From contig JAYKAV010001234.1 of the NCBI GenBank assembly GCA_035582835.1, positions 702,657 through 766,656 of the forward strand: DNA of 64,000 nucleotides. The letters are read 5' to 3'. The notes under the pieces are model-generated. The model was not told the DNA's origin. It saw only the letters and a list, made by a program, of their open reading frames with translations, and did no database searches. The DNA is from Phoebastria nigripes (lineage: Eukaryota > Chordata > Aves > Procellariiformes > Diomedeidae). Made by a program: the position numbers and the translations under genes. Shown here piece by piece: positions 26,393 through 41,356 of the stretch (position 1 is the first letter of the stretch; the number at the start of each line of letters is the position of its first letter).

Positions 26393-29300
26393 CTAAAAAG
26401 CAAACAATATTAAAAAAAATAAACAAGAGTTTCATGTACACACTTCAATATAAAAATACAGGTAGATATGTTTTTTTCAAAAAAGATGCACTAGGTATTA
26501 TAATTTTTTTAATTCCCAAAGCATATGAAACAGTACTCACTGATCTAGATAAAATTACATGGAATAGCATAGAAGACTTTTAATAGCAAGCACCCTGCAT
26601 GTGAAAACATCATGTTGATGCATATTCATGATGCAGTAACATTAAAATAATGTGAATATATGAAGCACAGGATTTGAACACATTACAAGTACTTCAGGCA
26701 AAGGCTAAGACACACTCGCTGAGGCGTACACTGCCTTCGGTAAAACTGAGTTCATTAAAATCCACTCAAAACTAAAAGTAACAAGAATACCAATTAAGCA
26801 ATCTCCTTCAACATATACTATTTATAGAAGCAATATACTAATTCAAACACATTAAGATTCAATTGATAGAACTGCTTATCAATCAAATGAAACAGTCCTT
26901 TTACCAGCAAAACCAGCATGTATAGCCAGACTGCAAAATACATAATCCTTATTATGGATGGTAAGCCACGGACATTGATATTATTTCTTAAGACAGACAG
27001 AGAATTTATGTACACAAATAAATTAGATGAGTAGGAGTAATTTATTTACTAGATGTGCGACAACACACTAAGTATTGACCAGAATTTTCTTCTACAGATT
27101 CATAGAAATAAAGCAAGAGCACACCATTAAATCTTCTAGTTACATTTCCATTATATCACAGATCCTTTCCATTTTATCCGGTATGACTGTATCAACTCCA
27201 GTAATCTTTATTTGACTAAAACACATTTTCCAGCATATTATCCACTGTTGGCCTGAAAAATATGGAAACATGGAGTACGCGCTACTTCCTTTGGTAGCTT
27301 GCTCCAAACGGCTTTTCATCCCTACTGTTAAAACGCATGGGTTAACATCAGCTTGGAAATGTCTGGTTTCAGTGTTTAGCCACTGCTTTTTGTTACACTG
27401 TCTTCTGTATGTTAAAGAGCCCTTTAGAAAAGCTAATTTCATATATCAGTCATTAATTATATCATGTAATCAAATATCTCTCCAAACAAGTAAGCAATTT
27501 AATGCTGTTAAGAAATTAAAGAAAAAGTGCTGGAATCGTTTTATAGAACTTACCCATGGTGTGATTTTTCAACACCATTTCGTGAACAGTTCTAAAAATG
27601 TAAGTTTGTAACAGTCTAGTACAGGTACCACCTACACCAGAAATACAAATACGCACATGTGTGTATTTCACACACATGACATCAAGTCCCTACTAATCCT
27701 AACTGTAATTTATCAGACATCACATATTAGCCTTTTTACTACAGCATTACGCTGTGAGTTCATTTGAAGCAACCTGTCCCTTATAAATACTGATATATTT
27801 TCAGAATTGCTATTTTGTTGGAATGGTCCCCAATTCTGTAAGCATGATTCATACATCCTGTTATACACCTTTGCATGTTTATTTGCTTAAGTTTACCTTG
27901 CTAAGCAATCCAGATCGTGCTCTCTGGCTGTTTCACTCTCCCTATTACTCACTATTAATCCAATCTCCACATATCCCACAACTTCATTCAGCGATAATTT
28001 AAATTAATTTGCAGCAGATGCTTATAAGCTCGGAGATTGCTAACATGCCCCAAAGAAACCCACAAGAAACAGATATTTGATGATTCTTTACCTACAACTA
28101 CTTTCTGAGATGTCAATTGGTAAGTTAAGAATGTTTTAGCAAACGCTTTAATGACATGGTATAATCGAATCTTTTAGTAAGAATTTTATGCTGTATTAAG
28201 TGGAGTGCAGTACAATATTACAACTTCAGTACATTACAGTAACAGTTAATATTTACCTCTACCTACCTAATACATAAATCGTAAAAAATGAAGTCAGAAT
28301 TTTCAAGATAAGACCTATTTTCAATAAAAACACATTAACTACATTCTTAACCTTTATCATTAACTCGGTCTTGTGCCCATTATTTTGCTGGTGACTAATT
28401 AAGGTTGTGAAAACACATAGTAGCAAGCAATTCAAGCAGGATGGCCAAAGCGGTTCTTCTCCCAGCTGTTCACCTCAGTCCTTTGTTGCTCCTGCAAAAG
28501 GGCCACACAAACAGGACCTGCAGCACCACCCGAACAATGACATTGTAGAACTCTAAATATTAACATAAACTGAAATAGGTGCTAGTTTAGCAGCAGTTAC
28601 AGCTGCTGGCATTCATCTCTCCCTACTCAATGAATTTCAGAAGAGGAGCGGGCAGGACAGTTACAGTGATGCCCACAGGTAAGCTCCAGTTCATACTGGG
28701 AATAAACCAGAAGATAACTAACTTTTATACCATCAATTTCCAAACAGGAATCATACTGTATATCACTAAAAATACGTAGTAACTTAAAGAGATATCAACT
28801 CATAGCCATGTTCATTCCAAGCCACAGCAATAAACATCAATATTTCCAATGCCTTCAAAAACACCGTTTAGGGAGACTTTAATTTTAATAAATCCATTTG
28901 ATTTTAATCCTTGAATCAGTTTAATTGCACAATCTTTCATTTAGAAAGATTAGGAGGTAACATACATTTAATTTCTGTTACAAGTATAATTTGCAAAACA
29001 TGTCTCCTTCCATAAACTGAAATTCCTTAAAGAAAACAAAAACTATCATGACCTACAGAGCTACAAAAGTTACTTTCATAAAATAAATATTGGTCCTCTT
29101 TAAAACGGAACTTGAAACAATGATAATTAAATGATTGTAGTTCATTTGTTAAATGTAAATTTGCCAACACCCTCTACTAGTACACTGAGAAATAATTACC
29201 GTGCCTTATGCATATTAACCGTGTCCCATTTTTAAGGATAAGAACATGAAATAGATCCATACTACACAAACAAGACCTCTGGCAAACTATTCTTTCACTT

Positions 29301-29884
29301 CTGCTGCTGGGAATGTAATCCGGCCACCAAACAGGGGTGCCACAGATGAACGCAAAGCTAATACATGCAGCCTAGGATCAGGAGGAAACAAGACAACAAG
29401 CAGCCTGCCAGTAGAAGATTACGAGCAATATAAACCACGTCTGCAGGGGAAAATTTGTTCACTGGTGAAGATGTCCATCCAAAATCAAAGTGTAAATCAA
29501 AGCTGGCTCACTCATATTTGATTGCAAATCCCCGGAAGTTATTAAACCCTATATAATAAACACCTGGAATATCTTCACACTCATTGTAGTGGTCAGATCA
29601 AGGCTGGTTCTCTTAATTCAGAGGATGACTGATGTTTTGAAGGGAAACCAAACCACTAGCAGAGCACCAAGCTCTTCTGCAAGATGAAGAATTATTTACA
29701 GAAAGGGAAAACAGAAATTAGAAAATGTACTGCTGACTAAGGGTACTTTCAAATTCTGGGATAAAAATACAGGAAATAGATACTACTATCCAATATTATA
29801 GAAGCAGAAAATGCCGGTCCACAGATAAACCGAGTCGAGGTCAAAAATAGACAAATCGTAACAACGGCCCTCCACATGAAAGGT

Positions 29885-30010
29885 CCATCTTATCCTACTG
29901 TCCTGTCTCCAACAATGTCCAGTAGTGGATAATTAGGGAAACAACAGAAGAATAAAGAAAGCATACAGTAATACTCTGCTGATATCTACTAGCAGCTTAT
30001 ACCAAAGTGA
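29885..30010. repeat. Probable old interspersed repeat fragment of sauropsid type
   Basis: The words ccatcttatcctactgtcct, then gtctccaacaatgtccagta, recall a widespread repeat that I remember from sauropsid DNA with 'tatcctgtctctgacagtgg' followed by 'ccagtag'. Similarity fades after about 30010. The family name and orientation are not certain. Confidence 0.45.
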
Positions 30011-30160
30011 AGCTCAAGAATAGCAGCAATATCTTTGAGTATATTGAAGCCAGGAAAGTATTCAGGCTGTCATGCTTAAAAAATTCTCACTAGCCATTTA
30101 CAGACTTACTATTAGAGAGTGAACCTTACAGTAATTTATAATATATGTATGTACCATACA

Positions 30161-30180
30161 AATGCATATATATATGCATT
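30161..30180. repeat. 20-bp perfect palindrome
   Basis: aatgcatatatatatgcatt equals its own reverse complement. It is embedded in AT-rich sequence and may be a chance product of an alternating AT run. Confidence 0.95.
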
Positions 30181-33100
30181 ATATAACATAATTTAAGAAT
30201 TTAAGAATTAAAACTCATTAAATTGAAGTTCTCCAAGAAATAATGTTATAACTGGTCTTTTATCTCCATTGATCTCAATAATAATGTTACATATTATATT
30301 TTAAATCTCCAATAAGTTCTATATTTTTGAACTTCCAACACAGGTTTTCTTGGAAAAATTATTTCAGCACTAATGAGCACTTCATTTTCATAACCGAAGT
30401 TGAATACAATACTGTATGCCACAGAATCCTGTGCAGGCTGTCCCTCTGACAATGGCAGAGAAGGGACTGTTGAGCCTTTGAGCCGCGATAGTCTATTTAT
30501 ACTTCATTCATTACCAAAAGTTGTATTGCTTAGTCTGCTTTCAGAACATCCAGAGAGAGATATTCTGGAGGCTCATTTGATAGCCTCTTGCAAGGTTTTA
30601 CTCCATTAACAAGTAGAAATCTTTTAAAATTTGCAATTCACCCTTTTTCTTGTTACAGCCACAGAGAAAATCTGGTTCCTGTCCCCATATTCCAGTGCTT
30701 TTCAAGAAATGAAGCAGACCACCATCTTTTTCACCTGCCTATTCATCAGTTGTGCCCTTATTCCAGCACTACCTCAGTAACAACCTTTAAATTCCTTCCT
30801 TTAATTTCCAGTCCTCCCTTGAGTCCTCTTGAGCTTGTGTCACTAAATAATTAAGGGAACTTTGAGGCAACCACAGCATTTGAGAACTGTGGAACATGAA
30901 AAGGCATTCCATCAAAGGAGAGATCCACCGACAGGACATGGAGAATGAAAAGACAGCAGTGCTAATAGGCAATCTTAAAAGACTAAGCCACCTCAAGTTC
31001 TTCTACCTTTCCTTGCAGGTCATTTCTCCTAAACTTACAGTTTTGTTTCTCAACTCCACAATTCCTCCAATCTTTGATATTACTGTTCAAGAACAGTTTA
31101 CAGAAACTAGCCTAAATATTCCACTAAGGTCTCACTAGTGCTGATAATGTTAGTATATGCTGGAGTGGGACTTGAACCTTTTTACACTGTTGACTCATAT
31201 TATGAACTAGTTAGTCAGATGCTCCCCATTTTACAACTGCAAATTTATTTCTATGTCAAAAGAAACCAGGAAGAATAACCCTGTTTTGAATGATCTGAAG
31301 ATCCACTAGTCTTCAGCTATCATTATAGCTCCTTTTTTAGACAAAGATACACACATTTAGGGTCAAGAAACTTAATGGGAATTCAGTCAATTTCTTATTT
31401 TAGGAGCTACTTCCTTTGAAAGAGTTCAGTCTTCAGTGTGTCTGTTCCTCAAGCTTATCTTCTGCACAAAGACAAGAGCCTGCATAGAATCTAGACAACA
31501 GTAAAGTCCAATTTAGTAAGACCAAAATATCAAATCTGAGTAAACTCCATATGGAAATAATTGCTCATGTTTGCATGCATTAAGCATTATTTTTATTGTA
31601 GCTGAATGTGCTCTAATTGCTTAAAGAAAACAGACACATGCTACTCTTAAAAAAAAACTCAAATACATCATAAGGAAAATTTAAAAACCCAGTAGTTACA
31701 ATTGCCAAATGAGTGGTGGAAATTAAGTATGAGGAGTATTTGATGCAATGACTGCTTGATCAAACTACTGTCAAAAAAAAAAACCAAAACAACATTTTCA
31801 GCTATTCTCAAAATACACCAAAACTAGTTCTCTCTTGCATAAAATCGGAGATAAGAAATGCACCAAAAAAGAGAAGAGAGTTAACATTTTTACCTTGTTG
31901 AGTTCAGACCTAAGACGTGCCACACCAGTGGCAGTATCTTAAAACAAAAGCTTATTTATTCCTCTTGCTCCTACATGCTATAAGCAATATCCAATTACTC
32001 TAACTGCAAGATCTCCTCCTGTGCTAACTCACATCATAGTGAAACCACCTCTTGTGTAGCAATAAGTCAGGTTTTACAATCACTCGCGTGATTAGTAATT
32101 GCTAAAGCTACTGGAATATAAGAAACATTGCTCTGATAAGCAAAGTCAAATAGCTTCTTGTTCTTGTACTTGAAAGGAAGAAAAATGAAAGAAGCATAGT
32201 GTCTCACTTCTTGGCTTCCTTTAACTGTCTGAAAAGCAGGACCATACTGAACTGGCATCTGTTTCTGCAAAAAGGAAGGAAGGACTCAATGGTTTGAGAC
32301 ATTACATTTTCAGCATGAAGGAAGGGGCAAACAGGGACAAAATTTACTGTTGGGTGAGCAGGAGCGGCATTATGCCTGTGGGGAGTCTTTGTTATTGAGG
32401 TTGTTTGTTTGTGAGGCTTTTTTTGCATAACATGCAAAGATGACGACAAAAGGCCTGGCAAAGAGCTTGGAATGGATTAGTGAGCTCCCTTGTATTAACT
32501 CATTGGCAGGTTTAATTAGTATGTATCAATTGTGTATCAATTTATGAATGTAGGTACAGCATTAATAGATGCATAATGCCAAAGAAATGGTAGTCTGTAG
32601 AGAGACTGCAGACCAATTTTCTGTTTGAATTGGAAACCGATGATAAAGAACCGAGATTTAAAAAAAAAAAAAATCTTTAACAATGTATAGGAGATTGGTT
32701 TTCTGAAGCAGAGACAGTGACACATTAGGGCGTCAATCCCCTTAAGCCGAAACCTCACATCTTGTACCTTTCCCTTGCCTTAAATAACGGTTTGGTAGCC
32801 ATTTCTCCCAGAAACAAATGCCTCCTTCACCCTCTCCATTCCAATATGCCACTAAAAGGTAAAAGGTACAAATCTGTTCCCTCATTTTTCTTATTTTTCT
32901 CAGTGCTTCTTATTTCCAGAGAACAACTGGGGGAACACTGAAAAACCCCAACATTTTTACAAACACCTCAGTCCTTTCTCAAAAGCTGTATTTAACTGGG
33001 TTTTCAGAATCTAGCATTTGACCGATCCCTTCTAAGAATAAAGGTTATTTTTAAAACATATATTGGTCCCATGACATATGTACCAGTGCGTAGTGAAAAG

Positions 33101-33822
33101 GGTCATATGGTAGCGGAGAAGGTCATATAACAACTTGTATTTTAGTCCTTGATCTCCTTTCAGTGTCTCCCTAGGTTTTTTTCTCACTCTTCTAGTATCA
33201 TGTGAATCCCTACCTGCATACAAAATAAAAATTCCGGAACAAAACTCTGAAAATGCTGTCACAGAAGCTAGCCGGAATAAGCTACGTACAAAGACCAGCC
33301 TAACCAGCACAGTTCACCTCCTTTCATCATACTCAGTCCTACCACTTAAGAAATGGCGATAAGCATGATATTATTTAATTTCTCACAAAAAAAAAAATCT
33401 CTTCTTGTCTCTTCTTTTAATGAATGCTACTATGCCTGACAGTAATTCTAGAATAAAATTTGAGCTGGCATATGAGTATCATGAGCACTTTAAGACATTA
33501 CTGTAAAAGCACCATTTTTTGTCCCAGATAAATCTCGAGAATAAACTCTATGCACTGCAAGCCCAGGTCAACCAGGATAGACCTCAGGATGAGCTATTCA
33601 TTCGCTATGACAACAGAAACCTTGCCAACAGTTGCCTTCAAAATACTGCAGTCTTGCTGTGCACACCACATTTCAGGCAGTTTACTTCATCCATGCCATG
33701 AGATGCTGCATTCTTTCTACCACTGTGTGTACAAGCTCTGCAAGGACAATGTGTTGACCAAGTGAATGGAATTATGTTAGGAATTACTGGTATATGACCA
33801 ACATATTTTCTTAAGGCTGGAG

Positions 33823-33851
<29 letters not shown>
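33823..33851. repeat. Poly-A run of 29
   Basis: An uninterrupted A tract on the plus strand. No LINE or retrocopy body was recognised upstream of it, so it is listed as a simple repeat. Confidence 0.95.
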
Positions 33852-33853
<2 letters not shown>

Positions 33854-36800
33854 TGCTTGTTTCAAAACATTCATAAGTTAGCAGAGAAACACCATGAAAG
33901 AGATTCCTGGGGTTTGGGGGGGGGACGGGAGGGAGAAAGGGGGAGATAATTGAACTACAGCCTCTAAACCTTATAGTTTCTACAAGCTAATATTTGCACG
34001 AATTAACTTGGGAAACTGTTCTCCGTATCAGAGAGGAAGTACACTGAACCAGCGCAGCAGAAGTTTTAAAGCCCCAATGCAGCAGCATTAGCTAGTTTTT
34101 CAGGAAAGCAATTATTGCTCTCCAATTGCCTATGTGGTGGCAGAGGAAAAAACCNTGGCTGCATTGCCCTGGATTTCCCTTTGTGCTGCATCAAGCAATA
34201 CAGTTAACAATAACAATACAAGGCTTCTCATATTTGCTTGTACAACTTTTCATAAGATTAGGGAAAACACAGGATTTTACTTTCATTCCATTTGCCAAAT
34301 TCATCAAAATCTTTCTCATGTTTGTCAACAGCAAAAACATTATTATGCTCAGTGATCAAAATGGGTCACTACGGGACACATCGTATCCTGATGCTTTTGA
34401 GAACACCCTGTAGAAACTTTCTAAAAAGGAAACAAGTTTCACATCAGGACTTCTGAGCTTTTATTTCAACCAGATGGCCTCATATTCATGAAGAAAGCGT
34501 GTGTGTATATCAACATTTCAGTCATTTCCCACTGTCATAAATACTGGGTTGATTTTTCTCTTGAAAGATCATTTAAGCAATAAGAGAAAGGGTTTCTAAT
34601 GAAGTACAACTGTTCATGACACCTATGTAAGTACCTGAAGAAATGGAAAAGTAAAGTTATGATCAAACGGTAGATAATTTTGGCTCCTCCTAAGAGCTGA
34701 AGTCCCTTGTAAATACTTCTTTGTGGAAAGATCACACATACTTTTACCATAAAGTTTCCTGTTTGTGAAAACATTTCAGAATGCATCTACATATTGCCAT
34801 CATACTTTAAAAGGTAGAACTCTTGAGATGATTAAGCAATTTGTTTGCAGTCCATTTAGGAGTATCCTCTGTAAAAGGCTTTTCAAGTTTATTTTCTGTT
34901 TATCATGTTTACCTTTTAGAGTTGCTAATTTTTGCTTATCCTCTTGGGAAAAAAACCCAAAACCAAAAATCTAAGTCCTTACAGCTGCTGTAAGACTGAC
35001 CTAATAATAAAAACTCCCAGTGCTCCACAGAATGAGTCTTCAGTTCTCAGTTTAAGTGTGAGAGTAAGTCAAAGCATATGTACAGAATGATACTGTGTCT
35101 GTCGAGAACTGAATTCCCATTTATAATGTAACCCAACAGCATACACTAGATCCCATGGCACAGCTGTATTTGAGCAATCCATCATCAACAGGGGTCACTC
35201 CCAAACCCCTGAGACGGAAAGATCACCTCTGCTGAACTTTCAGTTTGCATATTGTCTGAACAATGATTCATGGACTACTTAAAATCTTCCTTTTCAAGCA
35301 AGTGTTCATGGTGTGTGTTTGGTTTTTTCCCCTCTTTTCTTTCTTTCTTTTTTTTTTTTTTAAGGCAGGGAGGGCAGCAGAGAGGGCAGTTCTTTCATGA
35401 GCTGCCTTATCCAGATGATCTGCAATAACCCCAGTTCCAAAAACAAGTGAAGAAAAGTACGCTGCTTTGGTTTATGGAGTGTATTTTATAATGACATCCT
35501 AGAGAAAAGAACACCAAATCTGTCAGGGAAATGAATCTGGCTCTGAGAAAACGGCTCCAAGCAACGCAGCTTGCTTCCCAGCAAATTCAGGCTTAATGCT
35601 CATGAATTATTAAGTTACCACATTGGCTAGAAGCCACGGGGGAGGATTACAGAGCTTACAGTAAGACTGTTACTGCAAACACTGGGTTTCCATAGAAACA
35701 GAAAATAGTGAAAATAAGTACCTGTCATTCCTCTCTACCACATCAAGGAAAAACCACCACAATGTTAAAAGCATTATTAAAGCTTGCAGGAGAAACGTAG
35801 CTAAGCACCAATTACATTCTCCTTGGGTTCTCATGAGTCTGCCACACTTGAACATTTGACACTGTCATTAGTATTTTTTTGTTATTTACATCACAAAAGG
35901 TACATATTTGTGCTCCTGAAAGGAATCCTCTCCATTAGCTAGAAAAAGTTTCTATTTCCAAAAAAAGAGACGTTAGTCATATAGTGCGATTCCTTAGTCC
36001 CTGCCAGTGATCGTGATTTTAACTAATGAAAAGAAAGCCAGACCAACCCTGCCAGGTGGTAGGTATGACACGCTTTGACTGTAACTGTAGGGAAGACTTC
36101 TAATTTTGGATTACAGGTATTTTACAGAATAAGTATTTTATCACCATCTCTAACCTGGGAGAAGCTAATGGTTCTGAGGTCTAATACAGCAGTTGTCTCA
36201 TTTAATTCTTGCTCTACAAACCACATATCCCTGTTACTTGGCTTTGCACTTGACAATTTCAGTCAGACGCACAGAACGGGGTTTTGACAGTGAATTTTGC
36301 AACAGAAAGAGCTCAAGTATGAAGAGTAGTATTCATTACATTGGGCCTTCCTACAGACAGAAAATTACTTGTAATTGCTTTCTCTGAGCTATGTAGTTCA
36401 CCTAAACATTTTAACAAACTGTATTTGCACCCTGCCACTCGAGACAGCAAAATCTCTTCTAGCTGTATGTGTTCATGATACATTTTTGTTCTTTCTGAGC
36501 AGAAAAAGGGAAGAAGAACTTTGAAAACCTGCAACTAATTGATTTCTTCATGTTAACAACTGAAAAACCAAAATAGCCCTGTAGAAAAATCTGTATCCCT
36601 GCCTATTGATTGTCCTATCTGATCCCCAACCTGAAAAATTTTTTTTGGGAAGGAGGGTGGTGGTGGTGAGGATATGAGATATGACTGATTTTTGTAAAAG
36701 CTCCTGTTTTATCATAGCTTCGTATTAGTAATTTTGTAGGAAAGAATGAACATCTCTAATAACACCGCTTACCTCTCTACAGCAACTTTCATATACGAAT

Positions 36801-38613
36801 CCAGATAGTAATAGTTTCTTTAAAATATATAATATTAACAGGAAAGGGGATAAATAGGAAAACCAAGCAAATGCAGATTTGGGAGAGAGATCTAGGGAAT
36901 GAAAGTCAGCTGAAGCAACTGGTAGAGCAAATGAAAAGGCATTATTCCTCCTTCGCCCTTTTTTAAAAATCTACACACATAAAAAAACCCTTATAAAATA
37001 CTCCGTAGGTTACATCTCTCTCCAGTGATGATCAAACCTGTATTTTCCAAAAGGTATATATATCAGAAAGGCTCTTTGTCCCCTGCCATATGTGTGCAGT
37101 AGACTTCAGAGACCCACATATTTTCCACGTTAACTGGAGTGACCAGAACAAGGGCTGTTGCTGCAGATGGCAATATTCCTTCATGTTTGCTTACTGGATG
37201 ATGTTTTTAAGGAAGTTCATCTTGAGAATCAAGAACTGATATCCTCCTTGATACTACTGCTATGGATAATCTATTGCACAAAAGTCAGAAAAANACTTTC
37301 CTTGAAATACTAACACAATAAACTAAAGTATAGGAGGAACTGATGGAGGATTAGCTATCCCAACAGATCAGATTTGCTGGAAAAGAGGTAAAAATTACAA
37401 AGATGGAATTTTTTTCATGACTAAGCAGAAGAAAAACCTCATTACTTGGTAAGCCTAATCCCTAGGAAAATTCTCTGAATATTAAAGAAATAATTCTGAA
37501 TGTTACAAAGTTATTTTTTCCCAGCAGACAAATCATTATACTGACAGTGAATGAGATAACTTTTCTATTTTAAAATAACTCTGAGAAGGCTGCTATTAAA
37601 AAAACATAAAAAATAGAAAGTTTAGCATGTAATTGCACAATAAAAGTAAAATATAATTTTCTGCTTCCTAACATAGCAACTGGCAATAGTGGAACATGAT
37701 AATATCTTAAAGCAATTAACGGGATAAATACACACACATTGTCACAGCACTCCCAGAGCTATTACCTAAAGAGAGAAGCAATGCAGAAAAAGGGATCTTA
37801 GGGCAGTTCCATACTCTGGGAGAGAATGCAGTCAGACTTTTTTGCCACAACTTTTACTGTGGGTCTTTCCATGTTAACCAACTTCATCTCTTTTTCAGCT
37901 ATTCAACTTCAACTATATTTACCCAATGATCCTGTCTTCCTTTCTTCTGACCTTATTAATGCCTATCCTTCCTGTTTATTCTTCACCTGTCATTCTTCTT
38001 ATGTCTTCATCTCTCGAAGCCCTTTGCCATTCTCAGCTGCTAAGTCTCCCTCTACCCAAGCAGCATCTGATTTGTAGAATGCATACAGTTTCTACGACTC
38101 TGGCTGGGAGCACGTAGAGTTGCTCTGTACAGGTGTTCTGCTGATCTTGCGTATCAACACTGAGTAGCGTATCAGCGTACCCCTACTCAGATAGAGCTTG
38201 TGGGAAATTTGCTACTGCTTTTTCAGAAGTTTGCTTAGTGTTTAAAATGAAAGTTCCAGATGATGATAATTGTCTGCACCAGGAAGTGTTACAAGAAAAT
38301 TATTCAAGAAGAAATGTGTAAACGCGATGTAATTTTAGCTACACTGTTCTTGCTAACATTTTTGAGCAGCTGATATACATTCCTATTGACAGTTTAAAAG
38401 TCAAGAAAATATGACTAAATGATGATGAGAACCATGGAGCTAACTGTCATCAATAAATACACAGAGAGATGAAGGATTCCTGTCACATTTGTGACTATAG
38501 AAAAAGTGAAAATCAATTCCCCTACAAATTCATCATTTCTAAATCCAGTGTTTTAAAGTGGTGAATTTTATTCTACTCTACCTAAACACTGCCACAAACA
38601 TTTTCTTTTTACG

Positions 38614-38629
38614 CCCCCCCCCCCCCCCC
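38614..38629. repeat. Poly-C run of 16
   Basis: An uninterrupted C tract, unusual in this AT-rich setting and prone to length error. Confidence 0.95.
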
Positions 38630-38742
38630 AGGCAGTATCATGACCTCTATCAATTTAATAACACCTATGAGAAGTAATGGAGGTTTAGAGATACTAAAAT
38701 AGGACAAGACTGTACAAGTGAGTAGTAGCTTGAGAAAATTTC

Positions 38743-38771
38743 TCACACACACGCACACACACACACACACA
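38743..38771. repeat. CA microsatellite
   Basis: A (CA)n run with one CG interruption, a typical length-variable dinucleotide repeat. Confidence 0.95.
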
Positions 38772-40935
38772 TACTGGTCAAACCAAAACCAGTCTGATCA
38801 TGCAGTGGAAGTTAACCTGTTTACGAGGCCAAGGAGACAATACATTTAAAATAATGATCGTGTTGTTCTCTAATATTTTTACACCTTTCATATCTTAAAC
38901 TTTTATATATTTGTATGCTAATTTTTATCAGGTAAAAGAATTTGGTTGGAAAGTATCTCAAGATCATGAGATGAGTTACAAATGAGAAATCATTACCTAC
39001 ATTACTTCNGCAGTTGCCGCCCATACAGAACTGTAGAGCAGTATTAACAACAAAACATTGCCACTTGAAATTTTTTGATTCAGCCTTGAAAAAAGGGGCA
39101 GATGATTTTATGTTAGATGACTTCAGAATAGCTAAATCCAACTATCATGATATAGATTAACAGCATTTTTTTAGTCCATAATTATGTTTCCAAACTATAT
39201 TTCTCTCCTGAGAGCTGCTTTGTCAATGGTGCTAAATTCTTAAGACAGAAGATGTGAGACAGACTGTACTACTCACACTCTCCCCAACATCCACCCACAA
39301 ATTCAGAACATTTCCACAAAAACCATCTTTCCATATCACCTATTAGCAATAGCATTAAAGAGCAAGGTTGTGTTTTCTCTCATTTTGCCTACTGCTTTTC
39401 CATTTTAACACAGAAATAGATGTTTCAAAATTACCAAATTCCTAGCACTGTATTGAGAAGCTGGCAGCTGGGTAGAAGATACGCTTCTACATTTCTAGTA
39501 TTTTAAAATCACTGTGGGTCTCCGTTTTCTCACATTTTCTGCACGTATTTTACCTAGCCATCTGCTGAGAAAGAATGGATTACAATTTTATCCTTCAGTG
39601 AGAAGGAAAAGAATGTGAAAAGGCATCTCAACAAAACACAATGAGATGCTTTATAGAGGGCTAGATGTTAACCTTGTTAATACCTGCACATACTCCGAGG
39701 TAAGAAGCAAAGAAGCAAGAGAAAAGAATGAGGCCATGAAGCTGCTTCATGAACTTCAGAAGATTTTTTTTTTTTTTAAGGAACAAGGACTTTCTCTGTA
39801 ATGCACCTAACCAATAAACGTTTATTTACATTAGAAAAGCTACAAGCAGTTATAAATTAACCATTGAAGGATAAAGTCTTGCTTCAGAGCAGACATACGC
39901 TTCTCCACCCTGTATCTTAATGTCCTAGGCAAAGAGGAACAGCATGAAATTTGGAATTCTAAGGTAGAATCTTTTGGGGGAAAATATTCTGCCAACATAT
40001 CTTTTCCTAATTGCAATCTCTAGTCAAGATTAGCTTCCATCATGCTGCTGCTAGGAAACTACCAGCTGACATAATATAGTAGAAAAGACTTCTATCTAAC
40101 AGATTAATTTTAAGAGCAGATGGGATCGTTATAACAATTCAATCTTGTCTACTGTATAACACAGACCACACACCATTTATGTTAATATATACCTTTGGGT
40201 TTATTTGTTTGTTTTAAGGAGGGAGAAGGAGGGGCCGAGGCAGATGTTTGGCTTATAAAAATACGTATTTTATTATTCCTTTTTTTTATTCCATACCTTC
40301 TGATTGTTTTTTGTATGAGCATTTGCTGTCTCTTTCCTTACATTAGAGTGCAAATGATTTATGCTTATGATGCACATCAGGACATCAACTTATATGTCAT
40401 TCTTTTGCACTATACGCTGGTAGTACACAGTATTTCAATACAAAATTTTTGACAGGCATCTTACATTACAGCAGACATCTCTCGGTAGCAAATCATACCC
40501 TGCCCCCATATCTGAAAGTCTGAGCACACTATCTCCAGTCATGTCTACATTTATCACTTAAGTAATAAGAAAAAATATCATAATAACACGGTATGTGCTC
40601 ATTGTGTAAGGTTACAGTTATACAGCATAACGACATTTAGATGAAGCCCAAAGGCACAATTTAGTAGAAAGTAAAAAAACAAAGGTGTGAAATGCTAATC
40701 AGTCCAAGTTAATAACTACCCAAATTATTACTGCACTGTTACTTTGCCTTTCCTACATTCCCCTCTCATTGCAGTGCTTCACACTCCCACAAATTGGCTC
40801 TCATGAATGATTTTAATTCCATTACTCTTTTTTCTTTCTCTTCCCCCTTAAAAAATGAGTATTTTATTTTCCAAATCAAATTATTTTAAATGATAATCAG
40901 AGGAAGAAATTCTACTAATTCCATCTCGATGTTTC

Positions 40936-41130
40936 TCTTATACTGACAACAAAGAGAAAGAATAAAGATCTGAAGGGAAAAAAAAAAAAATTAACTTAAC
41001 AGTAAATTATTGAAGGATGGATGCCTGCAAAAGGAAATGAAAGGAACAGTTTGAGAGAAGAAGAAAAAAAAAAAAAAAAAAAAAGAAAGGTGAAAAGCTT
41101 AGATAACTATTTGATTAGGTCCTGGAGAAA
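40936..41130 (+). repeat. Direct duplication, copy 1 (195 bp)
   Basis: This copy starts tcttatactgacaacaaaga and ends ggtcctggagaaa. It is near-identical to 41163-41356 on the other side of the N gap. It contains two A tracts whose lengths differ between the copies. Confidence 0.95.
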
Positions 41131-41162
41131 NNNNNNNNNNNNNNNNNNNNNNNNNNNNNNNN
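41131..41162. other. Assembly gap (32 N)
   Basis: An unbroken run of 32 N, the only multi-base gap in the window. It is flanked by the two copies of a 195-bp duplication. Confidence 0.99.
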
Positions 41163-41356
41163 TCTTATACTGACAACAAAGAGAAAGAATAAAGATCTGA
41201 AGGGAAAAAAAAAAAAATTAACTTAACAGAAAATTATTGAAGGATGGATGCCTACAAAAGGAAATGAAAGTTCCTTTTTGAGAGAAGAAAAAAAAAAAAA
41301 AAAAAAAATTGAAAGGTGAAAAGCTTAGATAACTATTTGATTAGGTCCTGGAGAAA
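41163..41356 (+). repeat. Direct duplication, copy 2 (194 bp)
   Basis: This is the second copy of 40936-41130. Visible differences are cagtaaat to cagaaaat, gcctgcaaa to gcctacaaa, ggaacagtttgag to ttcctttttgag, and A-tract lengths. It continues without a break into unique sequence (caaaattaaaac). Confidence 0.95.

Noticed and set aside
27652..27677. Short inverted repeat catgtgtgt/acacacatg
   Set aside because: Only 9 bp and built from alternating TG/CA, so expected by chance.
30161..30180. 20-bp palindrome as a possible regulatory site
   Set aside because: It consists mainly of alternating AT and can arise by chance in this composition. It is kept only as a repeat feature.
33638..33874. 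Minus-strand ORF with a run of Phe
   Set aside because: The Phe run is a translated poly-A tract. No other coding signal is present.
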